A stretch of DNA of 51,665 nt. Origin: an uncultured Prevotella sp. GTDB lineage: Bacteria; Bacteroidota; Bacteroidia; Bacteroidales; Bacteroidaceae. The stretch is taken from the NCBI GenBank assembly GCA_900322175.1, contig ONYZ01000011.1:1-51665 (forward strand), written 5' to 3'. The notes under the pieces are model-generated. The model was not told the origin of the DNA. It was given only the letters and a program-made list of their open reading frames with translations, and searched no databases. Of this stretch, positions 27,015-35,558 are shown piece after piece; within the stretch, counting starts at the first letter, position 1; the number at the start of each line of letters is the position of its first letter. A program made the translations under genes and the position numbers.

Positions 27015-27774
27015 CCGCTCTTATTTTTCGCTCTATCACCTTGGCAACTATCATAAACTGGTACACAGCTGCCATCTGAGCACGAATCAGTCCACGTCTT
27101 CCGTCACGATATGCTCCATCCATCACGTACTTCTTGAAGAATCTCCAAAGAGGACGCCACAATAGAGCACCCACACCATAGTTCTTACTCATCCGCTTCT
27201 CAACCTCATTGTCGGTATATTGGTTTACCTTCACTACCCATTGAGAAACCGTTTCATCTTCCAGATGCTCCATCAGTACATTGGTGTTGCTAGTTGGTAT
27301 CTTCTCTACTCGTCCGTTTACTGTCGGGAATGTATGCACATAAGGAGGCCATACAGTTCCTTCACGAATAAAAAAACGCAATTGATAATCTATACTTCGC
27401 GAGTGAACCCAATCACCAAAGAATTTGTTTCTACGAGGAATATACAACCCCTCCGGACAGTCAGTCTCAAGAATACGTCGATATAGATATTGTTTCAATT
27501 CTGGTGTTACTATCTCGTCGGCATCAACCACCAGCACCCATTTGCTTGTAGCCGACTGAATAGCAAAGGTACGTGCAGGCTCCGCACTTTTATGGTTGGC
27601 TTTTGGAAAAGTTACCACCTTACAACCATAGCTGTTGGCAATCTCAACCGTATGATCCGTACTTTCCATATCGCAGACCACAATCTCGTCGAAATCCTTC
27701 ACTGCCTCCAAGCATGTCTTCAGATGCCGTTCAGCATTATACGTATTAATTACGACAGATATTTGCTGTTCCAT
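27007..27774 (-). CDS. GT2 family glycosyltransferase (KdtX/WaaE-like)
   Basis: A 255-residue cytoplasmic GT2 enzyme with the KdtX/WaaE arrangement: VVINTYNAERHLKTCLEAV, CDMESTDHTVEIA, and the DxD-type VVDADEIVTPELK, then PRRNKFFGDWVHS. WaaE-type proteins add a glucose or heptose branch to the LPS inner core. It starts two bases after the nucleotidyltransferase stop, so both probably belong to one reverse operon with the aminotransferase-like gene. The acceptor is unknown. Confidence 0.88.
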   Translation of the reverse strand: MEQQISVVINTYNAERHLKTCLEAVKDFDEIVVCDMESTDHTVEIANSYGCKVVTFPKANHKSAEPARTFAIQSATSKWVLVVDADEIVTPELKQYLYRRILETDCPEGLYIPRRNKFFGDWVHSRSIDYQLRFFIREGTVWPPYVHTFPTVNGRVEKIPTSNTNVLMEHLEDETVSQWVVKVNQYTDNEVEKRMSKNYGVGALLWRPLWRFFKKYVMDGAYRDGRRGLIRAQMAAVYQFMIVAKVIERKIRAAK

Positions 27775-27776
27775 TG

Positions 27777-28505
27777 CTAGTACAATTCTTTGGGTAATGC
27801 TGCCGAAGCCTTTTCCAGATCCTCAGGGGTGTCGAGTTCGTAGCTGAACAAGTCTGTCGTGTCAACCACCTCAAAGGTATTTCCCTGAGGTATCAGTCGC
27901 TCAAAGGCGCGCTCATAGAATATATCGATAAGACCTTCGTCCAATATCATCTTGCGCAGTTCCTGATATATGGCCTCAGTATATTCGGCGGTCATCTTCT
28001 CTATGCCCACACTTTCGCCGATGGCATCAGCCGGACTGCAGGTCTTGCTTATCTCTGTGATACGTCCCTCGGCATCAACTACTATTTTCATCTCTTCCTC
28101 ACCAAGTTCATGCTGCTGCATAGCCAGCGCGGGTACAGATTTTCTGGCTACTCGGCGTACAGCCTCAGGGTCACACAGTATGTCGCTATCCATCAATAGT
28201 ACTTCCTTACCATGCAACTTCTCAATCGCTAGCCAAAGCGAGAAGATATTGTTGTTATGCTCGTAGTCAGGGTTGTCGATGAAGTGAAAAGTAGTAAGAG
28301 GAAAGAGAAGGGAGAGATGCTCACGAATCATATTTTCGCGATAGCCTGTAACTACTACAAACTCCTCCACCCCTGCACTTACCATGGCGTCGACAGTACG
28401 CTGCAATAACGTTTTACCACCTACTTCAAGCAGGCACTTGGGTTTATCGTCAGTAAGCGGTCTCAGCCTCTTGGCCATACCCGCTGCCAATATTACACCT
28501 ATCAT
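27777..28505 (-). CDS. LicC-like nucleotidyltransferase (sugar/alcohol-phosphate NTP transferase)
   Basis: A 242-residue cytoplasmic nucleotidyltransferase of the GlmU/LicC group. The NTP-binding signature ILAAGMAKRLRPLTDDKPKC is at the N-terminus, with the metal Asp in LLMDSDILCD. LicC makes CDP-choline from CTP and phosphocholine; other relatives make CDP-ethanolamine or NDP-sugars. A TTG nine bases upstream is in frame, but the ATG at 28505 (MIGVILAAG) is the natural start. It lies between a HisC/CobD-like PLP enzyme and a KdtX-like glycosyltransferase, and near LicD, which favours a CDP-amino-alcohol product. That is inference. Confidence 0.85.
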   Translation of the reverse strand: MIGVILAAGMAKRLRPLTDDKPKCLLEVGGKTLLQRTVDAMVSAGVEEFVVVTGYRENMIREHLSLLFPLTTFHFIDNPDYEHNNNIFSLWLAIEKLHGKEVLLMDSDILCDPEAVRRVARKSVPALAMQQHELGEEEMKIVVDAEGRITEISKTCSPADAIGESVGIEKMTAEYTEAIYQELRKMILDEGLIDIFYERAFERLIPQGNTFEVVDTTDLFSYELDTPEDLEKASAALPKELY

Positions 28506-28538
28506 AATTGTCAATTATCAACTATCAATTGTCAATTA
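28506..28538. repeat. Short direct repeat, AATTGTCAATTA twice
   Basis: Two identical 12-bp copies (28506-28517 and 28527-28538) are separated by nine bases, in the gap between the nucleotidyltransferase and PLP-enzyme genes. It looks like an ordinary intergenic spacer repeat; no function is visible. Confidence 0.6.
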
Positions 28539-29571
28539 CCCTAAGTATAGTATCGACTACGGTCTGGGTCTGATCCTTACGGCCTAGGGTTATGCGCACA
28601 CACTGCTCCAACCCCTTGTCAGTCATAAACTTAATCTTGTAGTTCTGATCGGCCAGAGCCTTCTGCAGGGCTTCCTTAATCTCAATGGGATACTTTATCA
28701 GAATAAAGTTGGCCACACTTTTATAAACCTTAAATCCAGGCTTATCGCCTAGGGCCTTCTTGTACAACTGACGTCCCCACTCCATATCATCAGCCACATG
28801 GCGATAGTGCTCGTCGCTGTCGAGGGCTGCAAGTGCCACAGCCTCCGAGAATCGGTTGTAACCCAGATACTTGTTGATATAGCTTACAAAGTGGTCGTGC
28901 CCAGCTCCGATAAATCCGAAACCACAGCGCAGACCTGGCAGTCCATAGAACTTACTCAGTGTACGCGAAATTATCAGGTTGCGGTATTTGTTCACCAATG
29001 GTGCAATATAGTCAGTATCGCTGGTTATAAAGCTCGCGTATGCCTCATCTATCAGCACCATAGTGTCTTCGGGAATATTCTCCATTATACGTCCAATCTC
29101 CTCGGGTGTCAGACAGTTACCAGTAGGATTATTAGGCGATGCCAGCAACAGCATTCTTGGATGTATACGGTTGGTATACTCTATCACCTCGTCTACGTCG
29201 TATGCAAATGTATCTTCCTGCTCATGCAGCGGGTACATCTCAAATGTGCCATAGCACTCGCTAGCCACCTTGTTATAATACCACCAAGAGTACTCTGGTA
29301 TGAGTATCTTCTTATTGTCACCCTTCATCAGATAGTAGTGTATAGCATTCTTCAGTATATCCTCACCACCATACGCCAACAGCACCTGCTCTTCAGGCAC
29401 ACCATATATCTCGCTCAGTTTTACTGATACGACGCTCTTTTTACCCTGATCGTAAATTCGGGTATAAAAACATAATGTCTTCGGGTCAAAATTGCGGATA
29501 GCCTCAACAACCTTTTCACTGGGTTCGAAATTAAACTCATTTCTATCCAGAAAATTCATTTCCTTCTCCAT
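28525..29571 (-). CDS. HisC/CobD-like PLP-dependent aminotransferase or decarboxylase
   Basis: A fold-type I PLP enzyme close to histidinol-phosphate aminotransferase. The PLP lysine is in ISRTLSKFYGLPGLRCGFG, with LLASPNNPTGNCL and VLIDEAYASF for cofactor binding. No other histidine gene is nearby. Its partner is a LicC-like nucleotidyltransferase 20 bases downstream, so a role in making a phosphorylated amino alcohol is possible, as CobD and the Campylobacter L-serine-phosphate decarboxylase do. The start is uncertain: ATGs at 29577, 29571 and 29559 all lie after the promoter; the 29601 frame start overlaps the expected transcription start. Confidence 0.8.
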   Translation of the reverse strand: MEKEMNFLDRNEFNFEPSEKVVEAIRNFDPKTLCFYTRIYDQGKKSVVSVKLSEIYGVPEEQVLLAYGGEDILKNAIHYYLMKGDNKKILIPEYSWWYYNKVASECYGTFEMYPLHEQEDTFAYDVDEVIEYTNRIHPRMLLLASPNNPTGNCLTPEEIGRIMENIPEDTMVLIDEAYASFITSDTDYIAPLVNKYRNLIISRTLSKFYGLPGLRCGFGFIGAGHDHFVSYINKYLGYNRFSEAVALAALDSDEHYRHVADDMEWGRQLYKKALGDKPGFKVYKSVANFILIKYPIEIKEALQKALADQNYKIKFMTDKGLEQCVRITLGRKDQTQTVVDTILRVIDN

Positions 29572-29590
29572 AATCATCAATATTTGGGTG

Positions 29591-29598
29591 CAAAGATA
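29591..29598 (-). promoter_or_regulatory. -7 box of the PLP-enzyme operon
   Basis: CAAAGATA on the plus strand is TATCTTTG on the minus strand. It lies 13-31 bp before the candidate ATGs and probably drives the PLP enzyme, nucleotidyltransferase and GT2 genes. Confidence 0.65.
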
Positions 29599-29705
29599 CA
29601 AAATAATTATGAATTGTACGTGTACGATGCAAAATTATTTGCTTTTCTTACGCAATTTAAACCTTATTGTAGTCTACAAATTCGTTACGTCCATTATGCG
29701 TGGCA

Positions 29706-29774
29706 TCACTTCGGGGGCACGCCATGCTCGAGAGGCACATCATATCCTTCGAAGTCAAAACTCAGTAATATCAT
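29706..29774 (-). pseudogene. 5' remnant of a polysaccharide deacetylase gene
   Basis: A 22-codon reading frame begins MILLSFDFEGYDVPLEHGV, which closely resembles the first residues of Bacteroidota NodB-type polysaccharide deacetylases (typically MILLSFDTEEFDVP). It then stops at TGA; a few more codons stay open in another frame before further stops. It still has a full -7 box (TATCTTTG, plus-strand 29799-29806) at a normal distance from its ATG. The remaining 3' sequence up to the PLP-enzyme promoter shows no recognisable domain. I read it as a deleted gene that keeps its promoter. A real 22-residue peptide is possible but less likely. Confidence 0.6.
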
Positions 29775-29827
29775 ACCAACATTTCGATTATTTTTTTGCA
29801 AAGATAGTAAAAATACTAAAATATTTG

Positions 29828-29835
29828 TATCTTTG
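29828..29835 (+). promoter_or_regulatory. -7 box of the GT87-GtrB-GtrA-GT4 operon
   Basis: TATCTTTG, 20 bp before the ATG at 29856. It is divergent from the promoter of the deacetylase remnant (29799-29806). Confidence 0.7.
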
Positions 29836-29855
29836 CAGCGTAATTTTAAAGAATT

Positions 29856-31046
29856 ATGTGCAAAAAAGACACTTTGAACTATATAAAACACCTCTTGACC
29901 GACTTCCGTTTTCTGTTCACGGTATGGCTGGTAATGGCTATAGTACCATGGCTTAGGATATGGCTGCAGGACAAGTTCGACCTCGACTATTCTATCTTCT
30001 ACCATTCATTCTGGCACGCATGGCAGCAGATGCCACTATATATCATATACCCTGAAGACGGCAACTACTTCTTATACGGTCCGCTGTTCCCACTGCTGAT
30101 GGCACCATTAGCCATACTTCCATATCAGTTGGGCCGACTATTATGGATGCTTATCATTACTTTCGTACCCTACTGGAGTGTACGTAAGTCGCTGCTCAGC
30201 ACACGTCAGCAACTATTTATGCTTTGGTTCATCGCTGTCGAGGCATATACATGCATTCTCGACTCCGAGAGCAACAGTCTTATCCTGGCCTGCGTGATGT
30301 TTACTTATCTGCTCACAGAGAAGGAAAAGGACTGCTGGGCGGGCTTTCTTATAGCCCTAGGAACAGTAACCAAGATTTACGGCATCGTAGGTCTGGCCTT
30401 CCTTCCATTCTCGCGCTATCGCCTCAAGTTTCTGGGCTGGACAGCTGCGTGGACAGTCATCCTGCTCGTTGTACCTATGCTTACATTCGGCCCCGAATAC
30501 GTCATCCGGGAATATCACGAGTGGTACAATGTGCTGGTGCATAAGAACAATCTCAACCAGTTTGCATCCGGTCAGAACATCTCTTTACTCGGCATCGTGC
30601 GCAAGGTGTCAGGCTGCGCCACCTATAGCGATCTATGGCTACTCATTCCCGGACTCATCGTCTTTGCCCTGCCCTATCTGCGGTTCAACCAGTACAAGCA
30701 TCAGGCATTTCGCATGGCAGTGTTATCGTCAGTTCTTATGTTTGTAGTACTTTTCAGCACAGGTTCCGAGTCGTATGGATATATTATCGCCATGGGCGGT
30801 GTTGCTATCTGGTACACCACAGTTCCATGGCATCTCAACCGTTTCGACATTGCCCTGATGATATTTGCCTTTATCATCACTTCGATGTCACCGTCCGACC
30901 TGTTCCCTACAGTTGTATGGCGAGAGATCATCAAGCCCTATTCGCTCAAGGCACTGCCGGTAGCGCTTATATGGTTCAAACTATCGTACGAGCTCTGCAC
31001 GCGTAACTATAATATTGAAGAATATAATAAAACTATCATATCATGA
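29856..31046 (+). CDS. GT87 family (DUF2029) membrane mannosyltransferase-like protein
   Basis: A 396-residue polytopic membrane protein of the GT-C fold family GT87/DUF2029, with about nine to ten membrane helices. The first loop contains the acidic segment DKFDLDYSIFYHSFWHAW, the expected catalytic Asp region, then YFLYGPLFPLLMAPLA. Such enzymes use polyprenyl-phosphate sugars on the outer face of the inner membrane. Downstream GtrB and GtrA are exactly the functions needed to make and flip such a donor. Its stop overlaps the GtrB start (ATGA). The sugar is not known. Confidence 0.82.
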   Translation: MCKKDTLNYIKHLLTDFRFLFTVWLVMAIVPWLRIWLQDKFDLDYSIFYHSFWHAWQQMPLYIIYPEDGNYFLYGPLFPLLMAPLAILPYQLGRLLWMLIITFVPYWSVRKSLLSTRQQLFMLWFIAVEAYTCILDSESNSLILACVMFTYLLTEKEKDCWAGFLIALGTVTKIYGIVGLAFLPFSRYRLKFLGWTAAWTVILLVVPMLTFGPEYVIREYHEWYNVLVHKNNLNQFASGQNISLLGIVRKVSGCATYSDLWLLIPGLIVFALPYLRFNQYKHQAFRMAVLSSVLMFVVLFSTGSESYGYIIAMGGVAIWYTTVPWHLNRFDIALMIFAFIITSMSPSDLFPTVVWREIIKPYSLKALPVALIWFKLSYELCTRNYNIEEYNKTIIS

Positions 31047-31993
31047 AAACAGTATCTATTATAATTCCCTGCTATAATGAGGAGACCTCGCTGCCCAACA
31101 TGCAGGCGGCCCTCACCTCTATCATCAATCAGCACACCCAATACCTGTGGCAAGTGTTGTTTATCAATGATGGTAGCAAGGACCACACGCTCGATGTCAT
31201 CAAGAGTATCAACCATCAAGACCCACGTTTCGGATACGTATCCCTGTCGCGCAATTTTGGTAAGGAGGCCGCAATGCTGGCCGGTTTCGACTATGCGCAG
31301 GGCGACTGCGTAGTCATTATGGACGCCGACCTCCAGCATCCGCCCACGGTTATTCCCCAGATGCTGGCCGAGTGGGAAAAGGGCTACGAGGATGTATATG
31401 CCAAACGTACCAGTCGCGGCAAGGAGCCATGGATACGCAAGGTTCTAACCAAGTTATATTATAAAATGCTGCAGCAAATGTCCAGAATTGACATTCTGCA
31501 GAACGTCGGCGACTTCCGATTACTCGACCGTAAGTGCATCGATGCGCTCCGACAACTCCGCGAGAGTCAGCGCTACACCAAGGGCATGTACTGCTGGATA
31601 GGATTCCGCAAAAAGGAGATACTGTTCAATCAGGGCGACCGTCACAATGGGGTATCATCCTTCAACGTCCGTCGCCTGGTCGGTCTGTCCATCGAGGGCA
31701 TCACCTCCTACACCACTGCGCCACTGCGCATATCCACAGTGTTGGGCCTGCTCTGCTCGCTCTTTGCATTCTGTTATATGATATATATACTGTTCTGCAC
31801 ACTCACATACGGCGATCCCGTCAGAGGCTACCCCACCATTATGGTCATCATCCTGTTTCTTGGTGGCGCACAACTGCTGTCGCTCGGCATCATAGGCGAG
31901 TATCTGGGTCGCATATTCCACGAGAGCAAACATCGCCCGGTATATCTTGTTGCCGAGCATGAATCACCTAAAAACCCAGACGACAAGGTATGA
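31043..31993 (+). CDS. GtrB-like polyprenyl-phosphate glycosyltransferase (GT2)
   Basis: GtrB-type enzymes move a sugar from an NDP donor to undecaprenyl phosphate on the cytoplasmic side. The 316-residue protein has the GT2 catalytic domain (IIPCYNEETSLPN, FINDGSKDHTLDV, and D94-A95-D96 in MDADLQHPPTV). Two C-terminal membrane helices follow (around ISTVLGLLCSLFAFCYMIY and PTIMVIILFLGGAQLLSLG). It overlaps both neighbours by four bases, so it is translationally coupled with GT87 and GtrA. Together they form a lipid-linked sugar donor, flippase and transfer set. Confidence 0.92.
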   Translation: MKTVSIIIPCYNEETSLPNMQAALTSIINQHTQYLWQVLFINDGSKDHTLDVIKSINHQDPRFGYVSLSRNFGKEAAMLAGFDYAQGDCVVIMDADLQHPPTVIPQMLAEWEKGYEDVYAKRTSRGKEPWIRKVLTKLYYKMLQQMSRIDILQNVGDFRLLDRKCIDALRQLRESQRYTKGMYCWIGFRKKEILFNQGDRHNGVSSFNVRRLVGLSIEGITSYTTAPLRISTVLGLLCSLFAFCYMIYILFCTLTYGDPVRGYPTIMVIILFLGGAQLLSLGIIGEYLGRIFHESKHRPVYLVAEHESPKNPDDKV

Positions 31994-32373
31994 TAAAACG
32001 TGATATATTTGGTGAGATTATCCGCTTCGGTGTGGTTGGTACCACTGCAGCAGCTATACACTATGGCACATATTGGCTGCTGCAGCGGTTTATCGATGTG
32101 AATGTAGCTTACACCGTGGGCTATGTAGTTAGTTTCATCTTCAACTACATTCTCTCGGCCAGGTTCACTTTTCGCGAAAAGACATCCACCCGCAATGGTC
32201 TTGGCTTCATCGGTGCCCACATCACCAACTATCTCATGCACATCGTTTTGTTCAATTTCTTCCTTTGGATTGGTCTCAGTCGTGCCATAGCACCGTTGGC
32301 AGTATTGGCTATCGCCGTTCCGCTTAACTTCCTAATGGTACGTTTTGTATTTAAACACTTCCACCGCTCATGA
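31990..32373 (+). CDS. GtrA family membrane protein (putative lipid-sugar flippase)
   Basis: A 127-residue protein with four predicted membrane helices, typical of GtrA. It opens with EIIRFGVVGTTAAAIHYGTYWLL and contains YTVGYVVSFIFNYILSARFTF, the family's most conserved segment. GtrA is thought to flip undecaprenyl-phosphate sugars made by GtrB. Start and stop overlap the neighbouring genes by four bases each (ATGA). Confidence 0.92.
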   Translation: MIKRDIFGEIIRFGVVGTTAAAIHYGTYWLLQRFIDVNVAYTVGYVVSFIFNYILSARFTFREKTSTRNGLGFIGAHITNYLMHIVLFNFFLWIGLSRAIAPLAVLAIAVPLNFLMVRFVFKHFHRS

Positions 32374-33503
32374 ATTCATCTGCTCCACTGATAGGTATCG
32401 ATGCCAAACGCATAGTTCGCAACGGCACAGGTTTGGGCTCTTACGGCCGCACATTGGTCAACGATCTGGCCCAGTATTCCCTGCGCCTCAACCTCTATGC
32501 CCCCGATAAAGGCCGCGATGACCTCCGCTCACAAATCGTTGACCGTGAAAACATTGCATTTGTTTATCCCACCTCTCGCCACTTCAAGTCCTATTGGCGC
32601 AGTCGTGGTATCGTTGCCGATCTTATACGCGATGGCATACAGCTTTATCATGGTCTTTCGGGCGAGCTACCCATAGGCATCCGTCGCAGTGGCATCAAGA
32701 GCGTGGTTACCATCCACGACCTTATCTTCTTGCGCCATCCAGAGTTCTACAATCCTATCGACGTACAGATTTACAAGTGGAAGTTTCATCAGACGATAAA
32801 AGAGACCGACCATATCATCGCTATCAGCGAGTGTACTAAGCGCGACATTCTGGAATACGGAGGCGACCTCGTTTCCGAGGATAACATATCACTCATTTAT
32901 CAGTCGTGCTCTCCCCGATTCTTGAACGATGTATCTCTAAACGCAATAGAAAAGGTTCGACATCAGTACGGGCTCACAGCCCCATTCATTCTTAGCGTAG
33001 GGTCCATCGAGCCGCGTAAGAATATCGGATTAGCCATTCGTGCCTTATCCCTCCTGCCCGAGCATATCCATCTTGTGGCCGTGGGTAAACCTACTGATTA
33101 TTCGCATAAAATTCTAAAACAAGCTCAGGGCAATGGTCTTAACCCTCGAGTTCATTTCCTTCATGGTGTCAACGATGCTCAGCTCAATGTACTCTATCAT
33201 GAGGCCGAGGCGTTTGTTTATCCCAGTGTCTACGAGGGCTTTGGCATACCTATCATTGAGGCCATCCGTTGCGGTCTACCCGTAGTAGCTTGTACAGGTA
33301 GCTGTCTAGAAGAGGCAGGCGGACCTGATAGTTTATACGTTGCACCCGACGATGCCGAGGGCATGGCCGATGCCATCCGTCGCTGTCTTAAGGGCGCCGA
33401 TGGTCGTCAGGAGCGCATCCAGCGCAGTATGGATTATATCAAGCGTTTCGATGGTAAGGATGTAGCTGGTCAGGTATTCCAGCTCTATCAGCAACTACTT
33501 TAG
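32370..33503 (+). CDS. GT4 family glycosyltransferase
   Basis: A cytoplasmic GT-B retaining glycosyltransferase, 377 residues. The donor-binding domain has SVGSIEPRKNIGLAIRAL and the EX7E motif in YPSVYEGFGIPIIEAIRCG, then GGPDSLYVAPDDAEGMADAI. Enzymes of this group often add mannose or another hexose from an NDP donor. It is the last gene of the four-gene operon and overlaps the convergent outer-membrane HhH gene by four bases. Acceptor and sugar are unknown. Confidence 0.93.
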   Translation: MNSSAPLIGIDAKRIVRNGTGLGSYGRTLVNDLAQYSLRLNLYAPDKGRDDLRSQIVDRENIAFVYPTSRHFKSYWRSRGIVADLIRDGIQLYHGLSGELPIGIRRSGIKSVVTIHDLIFLRHPEFYNPIDVQIYKWKFHQTIKETDHIIAISECTKRDILEYGGDLVSEDNISLIYQSCSPRFLNDVSLNAIEKVRHQYGLTAPFILSVGSIEPRKNIGLAIRALSLLPEHIHLVAVGKPTDYSHKILKQAQGNGLNPRVHFLHGVNDAQLNVLYHEAEAFVYPSVYEGFGIPIIEAIRCGLPVVACTGSCLEEAGGPDSLYVAPDDAEGMADAIRRCLKGADGRQERIQRSMDYIKRFDGKDVAGQVFQLYQQLL

Positions 33504-35434
33504 ATCCTCCAACGCAGTTGTATGTCCACATCAGTCTTACTAGAGCGGTCTATCTCCTGATAGCTGCTACCTATCTTATTGCGGTCAAAATAGTCAGTCA
33601 CGCCAATCTTTGCCGTTAGCATCAGATTGCGAGTAGCATTAGCTCGCAGCATCAGCCAATAGCGTATACCCTCGCCATAAAACTGCTGCATAGAGTAAGT
33701 ATATAGCGGTCCACTCTCATACAGATACACACGACTGTCATAGCTGTCGGTATTAAAGTATCCTGCCCCCACATTCAGCCTCAACCAGCGATGAGTGTAT
33801 GCCAGACTCTCACTAAGCATCGCGCCAAATTCCGATTCTCCCGTTGCCAGATAGCCTCCATCCAATTGTGTACGGGCGCAAAATCTTTCGGTAGCATATT
33901 CGGCACACAGTCTGGTGCGATGTACCTTATCATCCATCTTCAGTCGATATCTGGCTGTTAGCTTCCAGTTTCCCATTATGTGGGCACATTGTACCAGATA
34001 GTCCATCTTACTTGTAGCAGCTTTCTCGCGATACACAGGCCACGGATGATAGGCATAGTCGGCATACGCAGCCAGTTGCCACTGGGGTGATGGTTGCCAT
34101 TGCATACCTAAGTACACACCACTCTCGTTTTGCACATGTCCCGCGTCACTATAGCTTTGTGCATCTAGCGACGAATACTGATAACTGTAAAAACGCTGCA
34201 AAGCCATCAGTCTTATACCATTGTTCATAGTATAGCTTATGGTATTAATTGTTGCTATATGCCCATTGCCGTCAGTAGCCGTTTCGCCGTTTATTGCCAG
34301 GTGATGTCGGGTATAACCATAGTCTATGCTGGCATTCATAAAGTCTGTACCCTCAGGCTTGTACTTATTATACAGTTGAGTCTTGTTAGGCGTCAGTCGT
34401 CGATCCAGATGAGTGTATAGTGCGTTTAGTCCCAGGTGCAGTCCGTTGGCATCATATCTCAGTTGTCCACCCGTTTTCAGTGCGTGCAGATTGTTTTTCT
34501 TGTCCATCTCCGTTTGAGTGCGATGATAGCCTGTAGTCAATATCGTCTGTGCATCTCCATCTTTGTTCAGCGTAGCGTCCATCGGGGTGTACGATGCAAA
34601 GGCCGTCAGTCGCACGCTTTTGGCTAGTCTCATAGTTGCCCCTACCCCTTGCAGATAGCCCACAGTGCGCGACGAATGCGCCCGCAAGGTGTTTGTCGTG
34701 CGTCCCAATGACTGTAGCATGGCTATCTTGCCAAGTGCGAAACTATTGTTCATCACCATACCCATTCCCATCGACACCCGATAGTTGCCTAGCACCAGAG
34801 TTTCCACCCTGCCCAGCTTTTTCAGTTCCAGATATGGCGAATAGTAGTCGTAGCCATACCTGTTTTTATCCTTGAAGAAGGGCTCACCAGCATCCTTCGA
34901 CGCCACGAGTCCCAGTTTTATCTTGTCGCCAACAGTCATCTGGTAACGCAACCAGTGGCGATACTTATCGCCCAGATAGCCATTACTATCGCCCTTGCGC
35001 TCATACAGTGGTATCTGCGCCGATGCAGTCAATTCTTGCTTGGTGTGCATAGCCACCTTAGGCTCGTCGCCTGCATATACAAAGCACTGCAGCAGTCTTC
35101 GTTCCTGCACCCCTATCTCCTTTATCATCATCAGCTCGGCTAGCGATTTCATCGAGCCATAGCGATACAGATACTCCATTATAGCCTCCACCTGCTGTGC
35201 CGACAGAAAAGGTAGCACCTCCAGTTCTTCGCGAGTAGTACGGTTTATATTTATCGGATTCTGCTCCAGTTCGCACAACAGTTCATAATTCTGCTGCCAC
35301 CCCTCAGCCTCCATATCCTCCGCTGTCATCACCTGTCCCAGATACCTATCCCACAGATGTTCCTCCTGAGCATAACTACCCAGAGAGACTATGAATAAAA
35401 GCAATATAAATTTTATCCTCATTTGGTTGACCAT
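33500..35434 (-). CDS. Outer-membrane protein with N-terminal ComEA-like helix-hairpin-helix region
   Basis: A 644-residue secreted protein: signal peptide (IKFILLLFIVSLGSYAQ), then a helix-hairpin-helix region near residues 55-115 (ININRTTREELEVLPFLS and AELMMIKEIG), then about 500 residues with alternating aromatic strands typical of a beta-barrel. The HhH part resembles ComEA, the DNA-binding protein of transformation, so a role in DNA uptake is possible but not shown. This fusion is common in Prevotella-like genomes. ATGs at 35434 and 35422 are both possible. A TACCTTTG box (plus-strand 35463-35470) lies about 30 bp upstream. Confidence 0.78.
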   Translation of the reverse strand: MVNQMRIKFILLLFIVSLGSYAQEEHLWDRYLGQVMTAEDMEAEGWQQNYELLCELEQNPININRTTREELEVLPFLSAQQVEAIMEYLYRYGSMKSLAELMMIKEIGVQERRLLQCFVYAGDEPKVAMHTKQELTASAQIPLYERKGDSNGYLGDKYRHWLRYQMTVGDKIKLGLVASKDAGEPFFKDKNRYGYDYYSPYLELKKLGRVETLVLGNYRVSMGMGMVMNNSFALGKIAMLQSLGRTTNTLRAHSSRTVGYLQGVGATMRLAKSVRLTAFASYTPMDATLNKDGDAQTILTTGYHRTQTEMDKKNNLHALKTGGQLRYDANGLHLGLNALYTHLDRRLTPNKTQLYNKYKPEGTDFMNASIDYGYTRHHLAINGETATDGNGHIATINTISYTMNNGIRLMALQRFYSYQYSSLDAQSYSDAGHVQNESGVYLGMQWQPSPQWQLAAYADYAYHPWPVYREKAATSKMDYLVQCAHIMGNWKLTARYRLKMDDKVHRTRLCAEYATERFCARTQLDGGYLATGESEFGAMLSESLAYTHRWLRLNVGAGYFNTDSYDSRVYLYESGPLYTYSMQQFYGEGIRYWLMLRANATRNLMLTAKIGVTDYFDRNKIGSSYQEIDRSSKTDVDIQLRWRI

Positions 35435-35558
35435 TTTCTTTCGGTTAATCTTTTTCTGAGTGCAAAGGTACTACGATTTTTTGAAAGTAGCAAACAAATC
35501 GGATATTTTTTTATTAGCGATATTCTTTAGTTCAACTTTATGGGTGATATTTGACCTT

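Noticed and set aside
28798-29427. 209-codon open frame antisense to the PLP enzyme
   Set aside because: No family features, and the reverse strand encodes a clear PLP enzyme with the SRTLSKFYG motif.
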